A model generated the notes under the pieces. That model saw nothing but the letters and a program-made list of their open reading frames with translations. It was not told the origin of the DNA and made no database searches. 64,000 nucleotides of DNA from Vulcanimicrobium winogradskyi (GTDB taxonomy: Bacteria > Vulcanimicrobiota > Vulcanimicrobiia > Vulcanimicrobiales > Vulcanimicrobiaceae): NCBI GenBank assembly GCA_003134965.1, contig PLDA01000006.1:124001-188000 (forward strand), given 5' to 3'. The translations under genes and the position numbers were made by a program. Shown one piece after another: positions 58,233 through 64,000 of the stretch. How positions within the stretch are numbered: the stretch's first letter is position 1; every line of letters begins with the position of its first letter.

Positions 58233-58477
58233 AAATCGATCTCTCGGACAGGTGTGCGATCGCGATCTGGGATCTGGAATTCAGGTCCCGATCGGAGGAA
58301 GTCGACGAGCGAGGATTTCGGGCGATCCGACAGCCGCTCGAAGTCAGCCGATGAAATGACGACGGCCACTTCGCGCCCGTGCTTTGTGATCGACTGCGGC
58401 CCAGCGCGTTGCGCCTCAGCGATTACCTCGCTGAATCGGCCCTTCGCCTCTTGAACCTGCCACTGGCTCTTCGGCAT
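58229..58477 (-). CDS. Phd/YefM-family antitoxin
   Basis: 82 residues from ATG 58477, with GGAGGT upstream. WQVQEAKGRFSEVIAEAQRA, GPQSITKHGREVAVVISSAD, FERL is the Phd/YefM N-terminal DNA-binding fold. The C-terminal part (LVDFLRSGPEFQIPDRDRTP) should wrap the PIN toxin. The open frame extends a little upstream, but that would run through the operator. Confidence 0.93.
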   Translation of the reverse strand: MPKSQWQVQEAKGRFSEVIAEAQRAGPQSITKHGREVAVVISSADFERLSDRPKSSLVDFLRSGPEFQIPDRDRTPVREIDF

Positions 58478-58486
58478 CGCACCTCC

Positions 58487-58516
58487 AGATATAGTCTGAC
58501 TAGACAGACTATATCT
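58487..58516 (-). promoter_or_regulatory. Toxin-antitoxin operator
   Basis: AGATATAGTCTG (58487-58498) and CAGACTATATCT (58505-58516) form a perfect 12-base inverted repeat with spacer ACTAGA, ten bases upstream of the antitoxin ATG. It contains TATA-type -10 sequence, so binding by the antitoxin complex would shut off its own promoter. Confidence 0.8.
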
Positions 58517-58596
58517 CATTTGGCCGGGGGCCAGCAAGCGTCACCTACCCGATTCACGGTATCCCGCACGCAGTCACGGCCGGCTAGGCTGGTAGC

Positions 58597-59712
58597 ATGA
58601 GCCGGATCCTATGCCTCTTGACCGCCGCGACCCTCGCGGGAACGCTGGCCGCCTGCTCGGGAGAGCCGGGGGCTCGCACGCTGATGCCAACGGTCATGCC
58701 TGCGGGGACGGCGGCTCCTGTGGCAGCGCCGGCGGCCGCGGTACGGGCACCGCGGAGCGTCGGGGCGGCATTACCGCCGACGGGGAGCGGCTCGTACACC
58801 GATAAGCAAGGATCGTTCTCGTACGTCTACTACGTGCCGTCGAACGGCGCGCCGCCGTATCCGACCGTGCTCGCGCTCCACGGCTGCCTCGAGGACCCGG
58901 CGGGGTTCGAGGCGGGGACGCGCTGGTTCGAAGACGCCGAGGCGAACGGCTACGTCGTCGTGATGCCGCAGCATCTGGTCGGGACCGGCGCGGACGTGAA
59001 TCCCAAAGGCTGCTACGAATACTGGAACAATCACTACCGCACGACCGGCGAACCGGAAGTGCTGGTGGGGCTGCTCAAAGATCTCGGGCGGCGCGTTCCG
59101 ATGGACCGCACGCGCATGTACGTCACGGGGATGTCGTCGGGCGGTGCGATGACCGTCGCGCTCGCCGCGACATATCCGGATTTCTTCGCGGCAGCCGCGG
59201 TCGGTTCGGGCACCGAGTATCAGCCGTGCGCCACCGACAACGTGATGCAGTGCTATGCCGCGCTGACGGTGCAGCAGCCAAACCAAGATCCGACAGCGTC
59301 GGGACAAGCCGCGTTTCGCGCGGCGGCGGGGAGCGGCGGCAAACCGATCCCGGTGATCCTGTTCCAAGGCGACGCCGACACGGTTGTCGCGCCGTTCAAC
59401 CTGCCGCAAGCGCTCACGTCGATCGCCGTGATGAACGACGGGATCGCATCGTTCGGCAGATTCCCAGGCGTGTGGAACGCGACGCCGACCGCACAGGACA
59501 GCGGCCAGGTGCCGGGCGGCTACGCCTACGACCACTACAGCGCCGACAACGGGATGCTCGACTGGACGATCGTGCACGGGATGAACCACGCCTGGTCCGG
59601 CGGCGTTGCCGACCCCTCGTCGAACGCCTCCGACGGAAACAACTACAACGACCCCAAAGGCCCGAACGAGACCCTGGCGTTCCGAACGTTCCTGTTCCGC
59701 TACCACCGGTAG
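58597..59712 (+). CDS. Secreted PHB-depolymerase-type esterase (lipoprotein)
   Basis: 371 residues. Lipobox LAAC (LTAATLAGTLAACSG), an Ala/Pro linker, then an alpha/beta hydrolase of the PHB depolymerase/feruloyl esterase type: TVLALHGCLEDPAGFEA, nucleophile GMSSGGAMTVALAATYPDFF, Asp in FQGDADTVVAPFN, and His in VHGMNHAWSGG. Extracellular hydrolysis of polyhydroxyalkanoate or ester-linked polymers is likely. A terminator follows. Confidence 0.92.
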   Translation: MSRILCLLTAATLAGTLAACSGEPGARTLMPTVMPAGTAAPVAAPAAAVRAPRSVGAALPPTGSGSYTDKQGSFSYVYYVPSNGAPPYPTVLALHGCLEDPAGFEAGTRWFEDAEANGYVVVMPQHLVGTGADVNPKGCYEYWNNHYRTTGEPEVLVGLLKDLGRRVPMDRTRMYVTGMSSGGAMTVALAATYPDFFAAAAVGSGTEYQPCATDNVMQCYAALTVQQPNQDPTASGQAAFRAAAGSGGKPIPVILFQGDADTVVAPFNLPQALTSIAVMNDGIASFGRFPGVWNATPTAQDSGQVPGGYAYDHYSADNGMLDWTIVHGMNHAWSGGVADPSSNASDGNNYNDPKGPNETLAFRTFLFRYHR

Positions 59713-59740
59713 GACCGCTGACCCGCCCCCGTTGGTAGAA

Positions 59741-59767
59741 AGGACCCGCTCGAGAGAGCGGGCTCCT
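59741..59767 (+). terminator. Probable terminator after the esterase gene
   Basis: AGGACCCGCTC pairs with GAGCGGGCTCCT around GAGA, with one bulged base. The following T-run is short (TTC). Confidence 0.65.
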
Positions 59768-59791
59768 TCACATGGGTAGGCCCCTTTCACC

Positions 59792-59835
59792 GTGAGCCGC
59801 CACCCCACCATTGTCACCCTGAGCTTGTCGAAGGG
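59792..59835. repeat. REP-like repeat forming the start of a gene
   Basis: GTGAGCCGCCACCCCACCAT, TGTCACCCTGAGCTTGTCGA, AGGG: an almost complete extended unit. Its first bases are the GTG start codon of the next ORF. Confidence 0.85.
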
Positions 59836-60274
59836 TGTTCTCGCCGCAATCGCAGTCGTCGTGTTCGCGCAGCCCGCGCTCGCGCGCGAACTTGCGTTGG
59901 CAAACGGCACGATCGCGATCCACGACGCAGCGTCCGGCCTGCGCAGTCCGACCTGCGCCGAGTTGGTCGTCGAAGCGCGCGACGCGCTCGACAACCACCT
60001 CATCGGACGCACGCAGCCGGAGACCGACACGGACGGAACGTGCCGCTACGCACTCAGCGTCCCCGCGCAAATGGCGGTCTGGCTACGCCTCCGCCCGGCG
60101 CTGGTCGCCGACGCGCGCGTCGACATGACGAGCGCCGGTTCGACCTACGTCCCCGCGCCGGCAGCCGATCACCGCGCGTCGAGCCGCAGCGTGCAGATCC
60201 GCTTCACGATCATCTCGCCGAACACGTACTTCTTCGCACCCAACGAAAAGAAGACGGTCCCGCTGAGCTATTAG
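59792..60274 (+). CDS. Exported small protein whose N-terminus comes from a repeat
   Basis: 160 residues from GTG 59792 (TTG 59825 is an alternative). The N-terminal 15 residues MSRHPTIVTLSLSKG are encoded by the palindromic repeat. They are followed by a hydrophobic core VLAAIAVVVFAQPALA, so a repeat-derived segment supplies the positively charged n-region of the signal peptide. The mature part has ELALANGTIAIHDAASGLRS, CAELVVEARDALDN and RSVQIRFTIISPNTYFFAPN. No family recognised. It ends overlapping the convergent gene by four bases. Confidence 0.65.
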   Translation: MSRHPTIVTLSLSKGVLAAIAVVVFAQPALARELALANGTIAIHDAASGLRSPTCAELVVEARDALDNHLIGRTQPETDTDGTCRYALSVPAQMAVWLRLRPALVADARVDMTSAGSTYVPAPAADHRASSRSVQIRFTIISPNTYFFAPNEKKTVPLSY

Positions 60275-60576
60275 CTCTTCGCTGTTTGATACGCGACGAG
60301 AGGATCGATCCAGGTGATCTGCGGCGCACTGGTGATGCCGCCTTCCTGCAGCGCACGGCCGAGGCGCGTTTGCATGAAGGTCCCCTGCGCTTCGCGCGAC
60401 GTCCACACTTCGAGAACGTAGAAGGCGCCGTCGTCGCCCTCGCCGGCCGAATGGCTCAGGAGTCCCTTCGGCCAGTCGCCGATCCCCGTGGTCATGTCGA
60501 CGTTCAGTTTGGCGTTCACCGCGCGATATTCGGTGAGGCCGATGCCGGTAAATTTGAGGATGAGGCCAGCAGCCAC
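60271..60576 (-). CDS. Antibiotic-biosynthesis-monooxygenase-like dimeric barrel protein
   Basis: 101 residues from GTG 60576, with GGAGG seven bases upstream. LILKFTGIGLTEYRAVNAKL, KGLLSHSAGEGDDGAFYVLE, VWTSREAQGTFMQTRLGRAL has the spacing of the ABM/dimeric alpha-beta barrel fold (strand, helix, then H-x-x-G..., F-Y-V-x-E-V-W-x-S). Such proteins bind or modify small molecules; a specific reaction cannot be named. Confidence 0.75.
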   Translation of the reverse strand: MAAGLILKFTGIGLTEYRAVNAKLNVDMTTGIGDWPKGLLSHSAGEGDDGAFYVLEVWTSREAQGTFMQTRLGRALQEGGITSAPQITWIDPLVAYQTAKS

Positions 60577-60659
60577 GAGCAGTTCCTCCACAGCGAGAGC
60601 ATCCCGGTCCCGACCGGGCGGATGCGTGGCTTCGTCAGCGAACCGCGGCAGGCATCCCC

Positions 60660-61448
60660 ATGAATCCATCCGACCTGTGGCAACGGATTCTCGCCGCGCC
60701 GTCTGATGCCGAGCTCAAAGCGCAGTACCTCGAAGCGTTGGCGCAGGCGGGCGACTGGCGTGCGGAGATATTTTCGCTGGCGGCCGACTACAAGCGGCTT
60801 CGGTCCGGCAGCTACATCGATGCCGCGAACGCGTTGAAGCCACGCCTCGATGCGTTGCTCGCCCGCTGGCGCGCGGATTTTTCTCCTCGCACGAACGCAT
60901 GGCCCGGCGAGATCCAATTCGTCATCGGCTGGCCTATCGAGCTGACCATCAAGGCCGCCGACTTCGCGCGCAACGCCGCGGAAATCGTCGCGACCTTGCC
61001 GGTCCGCCACCTGAATCTCAAGGACATCAGCGAATTCTCCGGTGTCTTCGACGTGCCGCAATTCGGTCAGATCGCCTCACTTGATGGAAGCAAACAGGCG
61101 TGGTCGGACGATGCGATTCGGGCTCTGGCGGGTTCGCCGCGTCTGGGTGCGTTGCGCTGGCTGGATCTCTCGCGGGGCGAAATCACGGAAGCCCAGGTAG
61201 AAATCCTCGCCGCCTCATCGGCCTTGAAAGATCTGGAGATGCTGGACCTGTCCAACAATCCCACGCGCGATCCGGTCGATGGATCGGCGGGTTCCGGCCG
61301 GGATTGGATGACGGGTCAGGTCGTGCTGGAATCCGTCTACTTGCCGGAATTCGGTACCGAACTCGAGGCCCGCCACGGCAAGATCACATGGCTGCATGCC
61401 CTTTGGAATTTCCTAGAGGACTATCCACCCAGCCGATATCACTTTTGA
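60660..61448 (+). CDS. Leucine-rich repeat-type protein with TIGR02996-like N-terminus
   Basis: 262 residues. The N-terminus DLWQRILAAPSDAELKAQYL, EALAQAGDWRAEIFSL resembles the TIGR02996-like motif (W..I...P.D...R..YAD.L...G) known in planctomycetes and myxobacteria. The C-terminal half has leucine-rich repeats: LGALRWLDLSRGEITEAQVE, ILAASSALKDLEMLDLSNNP. No signal peptide. It may be a protein-interaction module; the ligand is unknown. Confidence 0.7.
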   Translation: MNPSDLWQRILAAPSDAELKAQYLEALAQAGDWRAEIFSLAADYKRLRSGSYIDAANALKPRLDALLARWRADFSPRTNAWPGEIQFVIGWPIELTIKAADFARNAAEIVATLPVRHLNLKDISEFSGVFDVPQFGQIASLDGSKQAWSDDAIRALAGSPRLGALRWLDLSRGEITEAQVEILAASSALKDLEMLDLSNNPTRDPVDGSAGSGRDWMTGQVVLESVYLPEFGTELEARHGKITWLHALWNFLEDYPPSRYHF

Positions 61449-61453
61449 CTTTA

Positions 61454-62218
61454 ATGCGACGCTTTGTTTTGCCGGCTGCCCTCGCGTTGACGTTCGCGTT
61501 CACGGCGCCGGCGCACGCTGCGACGCTGCCGCCGGGCGATACGCCCTCGTTTCAATCGGTCTCGCCGCTCTCGGTGACCGACGTCTGCCTTCTCAGCACG
61601 GTGCTGCGCGTGGATCCGATGCGCGATCAGACGGGCGTGCGGCGCTGGTATCTGCGCGTCGGGCAGTTGCTGTCGAGCGGTTATCCCGAGGCGACCGTCA
61701 CCGTTCGGCTCGACACCGCCGCGGGCCACATGACCGCGATCGTTCCGGCACGCAGCGTCGTCGTCGTGAATACCGCAGCGCACGATGACGTGCTCGCGGC
61801 GAGCGTCACCGGCGTCACGATGCAGGACGGTACGTCGGCGGCGTGCGTGCCGCGCCCCATGCCGACCGGCATCGCAGCGGCCAACGAATTCCAAGGCGGT
61901 CCGGCGCGTCCGGTCGTGATCGCGTCGGCGCTCGCTGCCGATGCGCCGATGACATGCGCGGAGCGGTTCGCGCCCGGCGGCTACACGTCACCCGACGGCA
62001 GGCGCGATCACCTCAGCCTGGCCTCGGGTGAGATCCTGGGCATGGACTCGTACACGTTCATGGCAGGCGGCGGTCTGCGCTTGCGTCTGCTGAGCGGCAA
62101 CTTCGGCGTGCCCGCCGTCAGGACGGCGGCTGCCGCGGCTCAACGCGCATCGTTCGCGCCCGCGGTGCTCCGCTGCTTGCCGCTCAGCCGGCCGTTCCCG
62201 CTAACGGTGTCGCTCTGA
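61454..62218 (+). CDS. Exported hypothetical protein
   Basis: 254 residues from ATG 61454, five bases after the preceding stop. A signal peptide (RFVLPAALALTFAFTAPAHA) is followed by a domain with VCLLSTVLRVDPMRD, YPEATVTVRLDTAAGHMTAI, VPARSVVVVNTAAHDDVLAA and three further cysteines. It is probably periplasmic. I do not recognise the family. Confidence 0.7.
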   Translation: MRRFVLPAALALTFAFTAPAHAATLPPGDTPSFQSVSPLSVTDVCLLSTVLRVDPMRDQTGVRRWYLRVGQLLSSGYPEATVTVRLDTAAGHMTAIVPARSVVVVNTAAHDDVLAASVTGVTMQDGTSAACVPRPMPTGIAAANEFQGGPARPVVIASALAADAPMTCAERFAPGGYTSPDGRRDHLSLASGEILGMDSYTFMAGGGLRLRLLSGNFGVPAVRTAAAAAQRASFAPAVLRCLPLSRPFPLTVSL

Positions 62219-62331
62219 GCCGTCGCCTTAGGCGCGCCACGCTCACCCTATTAGAGGCGGCCTAGATCCTGACCGGCGGAAAGTTTCACGAGCCCCGGAG
62301 GCTCTCCGCGCGCCGCCGCTAAGAGGGGCGC

Positions 62332-64000
62332 GTGCAGCTGTTTGCGGGGCCGAGCGGCGAGTTCATCGAGGAAGCCGTGCAGAAGCGGATCGCGGAGAAG
62401 CTTGGCGATTCGTTTTACGACTACTATCGGTTCCGGGCGTCCGCCTCGGAGTTCACCTCGTGGAAGAACTCGCTTGCGGCGCTCGCGCACCAGCTCCGCT
62501 ACTCGAACATACGCGACCACGGTGTCGTCCTCGAGCTGCAACTGCCGTCGAGCTCGGCGCGCCTCGACTGCCTTGTGTTCGGGCTGTCTGAGGCGGATGA
62601 GTCCGCCGCCGTCCTGATCGAGCTGAAACAATGGACCGAGGCCATCCCCAGCGAGTGGGACGGCTGCGTGGAGTCCTACGTCGGCGGCGCAATGCGCAAG
62701 GTTCTGCACCCGTCCCTTCAAGCGCTTACCTACGCGCAGTATCTGCAGGATATGACCGAGGCCTACGACGTCGATCGCGGCGGAATCCCACTCACGCCGT
62801 GCTCGTGGCTTCACAACATGCATCCCGGCGCCAGCGGCGTTTTGCGTGGGGCGGAGTTTCAGGAGCTGCTCGAGCGGTCGCCGCTCTTCGTCAACTCCGA
62901 TGCCGACCGGTTCGGCGCGTTCTTGGGGCACCACGTAGGCCGGGGCAAGGGCGTCGGCATCATGGAGAAGGCGCTGAGCGCGCCGCATTCGCCGAGCAAG
63001 AAGCTCCTCGACTATACGGCGGCGCTCGTCGCCGGCGAACCGGCGTATCGCCTCATCGACGAGCAGGTCGTGGCGTACAACGCGGTTTTGTCGCTCGTGC
63101 GGAAGATGCAGCGGGGCAGGACCGGTAAGGCCGTCGTGCTGGTGAAGGGTGGCCCAGGCACCGGGAAATCGCTCATCGCCCTCAACCTGCTCGGGACGCT
63201 TTCGCGATTCGGGCTCCATGTGCAGCACGCGACCGGCAGCAAGGCGTTCACGCAGAACATCTGGCGTGTCCTCGGCACGCGCAGTAAGGCGCAAGTAAAG
63301 TATTTCAACAGCTACTCCGCCACCGCGGCTGACGGCGTCGACGTCTTGCTGGCCGACGAAGCGCATCGCATTCGTTCGACCAGCAACAACCGATTTACGC
63401 CGGCGGCTAAGAAGTCGGACCGAACGCAGATCGATGAGCTCGTCGACGTGGCGAAGGTCTCGGTGTTCTTCATCGACGATTTTCAAACGGTCCGACCCGG
63501 CGAAGTCGGGAGCGCGGCGCTGATCCGCGAGGCAGCTATCCGCCACGACGTGCGATGCGAGGAGATCGACCTTCGGGCGCAGTTCCGCTGCGCGGGTTCC
63601 GACGAATACATCGATTGGCTCGACCAGACGCTCGAGATCCGGAAAACCGGCGTCGAGCGGCTCGAGGACGAGCAGTTCGAATTCGCCGTGCTCGAAGATC
63701 CCACGGACCTCGACGCGATCATCCGCACGAAGCTTGCAGCAGGTCACACGGCGCGACTGATGGCGGGCTACTGCTGGCCCTGGTCGGACCCCGACGAGAA
63801 CGGCGATCTGCTTGACGACGTCGTGCTCGGCGGGTTTCGTCGGCCGTGGAATGCCAAGCCTGAGGCGAGGAAGCTGCGCAAGGGCATCCCTCCGGCCCCG
63901 TTCTGGGCAAGCGATCCGGGCGGTGTCGATCAGGTCGGCTGCGTGTACACTGCGCAAGGCTTCGAGTTCGATTTCTCGGGCGTGATCTGGGGTCCCGACC
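62332..64000 (+). CDS. PD-(D/E)XK nuclease-DUF2075 helicase protein (3' end outside window)
   Basis: A frame from GTG 62332 (GAGGGG upstream) is open to the right edge, 556 codons. Residues 1-150 contain SSARLDCLVFGLSEAD and AAVLIELKQW, a D...ExK arrangement of a nuclease domain. Residues 260-556 are the DUF2075 helicase/ATPase: VLVKGGPGTGKSLIALNLL (Walker A), VDVLLADEAHRI (Walker B, DEAH), VFFIDDFQTVRPGEVGS, RAQFRCAGSDEYIDWLD, and VYTAQGFEFDFSGVIWGPD (motif near the end). Such proteins often occur in defence or mobile regions. The C-terminus is missing. Confidence 0.88.
   Translation, partial: MQLFAGPSGEFIEEAVQKRIAEKLGDSFYDYYRFRASASEFTSWKNSLAALAHQLRYSNIRDHGVVLELQLPSSSARLDCLVFGLSEADESAAVLIELKQWTEAIPSEWDGCVESYVGGAMRKVLHPSLQALTYAQYLQDMTEAYDVDRGGIPLTPCSWLHNMHPGASGVLRGAEFQELLERSPLFVNSDADRFGAFLGHHVGRGKGVGIMEKALSAPHSPSKKLLDYTAALVAGEPAYRLIDEQVVAYNAVLSLVRKMQRGRTGKAVVLVKGGPGTGKSLIALNLLGTLSRFGLHVQHATGSKAFTQNIWRVLGTRSKAQVKYFNSYSATAADGVDVLLADEAHRIRSTSNNRFTPAAKKSDRTQIDELVDVAKVSVFFIDDFQTVRPGEVGSAALIREAAIRHDVRCEEIDLRAQFRCAGSDEYIDWLDQTLEIRKTGVERLEDEQFEFAVLEDPTDLDAIIRTKLAAGHTARLMAGYCWPWSDPDENGDLLDDVVLGGFRRPWNAKPEARKLRKGIPPAPFWASDPGGVDQVGCVYTAQGFEFDFSGVIWGPD

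Overview
The window is about 64 kb of very GC-rich bacterial DNA. GTG and TTG starts are common, ATGA/GTGA stop-start overlaps are frequent, and there are no tRNA or rRNA genes. Outer-membrane beta-barrel and lipobox proteins and a leftover secretin C-terminus indicate a diderm. Several features do not fit a Proteobacterium: rpoB and rpoC are not adjacent, a Bacillus/Actinobacteria-type LexA box is present, HU has a long Lys/Ala tail, and the regulators are RsbU/SpoIIE-like. A candidate lineage such as Eremiobacterota/Vulcanimicrobiota is my best guess, but the sequence here cannot prove it. Genes run off both ends: a TetR repressor at the left and a nuclease-helicase at the right.

Layout. 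1-8.2 kb: TetR/DUF1059 pair, intradiol-dioxygenase-like protein, histone-like HU, a membrane protein coupled to a GNAT acetyltransferase, secreted proteins and two paralogous lipoproteins. 8.4-11.7 kb: S9 peptidase and a TetR with an extra N-terminal domain. 12-16.9 kb: kdpFABC on the minus strand, headed by two extra membrane microproteins that overlap kdpF and followed by another small membrane peptide. 16.9-18.7 kb: repeats and gene remnants. 18.7-24 kb: a beta-barrel protein, a duplicated KdpD sensor protein without a kinase domain, and a divergent histidine kinase with a NarL-type regulator. 24-28 kb: DUF5996, a PP2C phosphatase/anti-sigma fusion and a Crp/Fnr regulator. 28.1-32.2 kb: rpoB. 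32.3-50.2 kb: a frameshifted antitoxin, HD-GYP-like protein, large MalT-type regulator, M1 aminopeptidase, SOS-controlled AlkB, a GIY-YIG element, isocitrate lyase, and a penicillin acylase/M16 peptidase operon. 50.3-54.3 kb: rpoC. 54.4-64 kb: a nuclease remnant, a second PP2C protein with an 11-copy coiled-coil repeat, VapBC-like toxin-antitoxin, secreted esterase, small proteins and the nuclease-helicase.

Three themes run through the window. First, rpoB and rpoC lie about 18 kb apart, but each has its own strong promoter followed by nearly the same first ~22 transcribed bases. In both, these bases encode a five-codon ORF starting at the predicted transcript 5' end. Second, a palindromic repeat with core CCCTGAGCTTGTCGAAGGG occurs about 13 times: between genes, inside the kdpB coding region, as the start and signal-peptide n-region of another gene, in the rpoC leader, and as the inverted ends of an element carrying a GIY-YIG nuclease gene. 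A shorter derivative at 17 kb keeps the ends and the last codons of that gene. Third, potassium uptake is heavily remodelled: the KdpD sensor is split off and duplicated, the partner regulator is NarL-type, microproteins precede kdpA, and kdpC ends in a tail resembling the C-terminus of the nearby beta-barrel protein.
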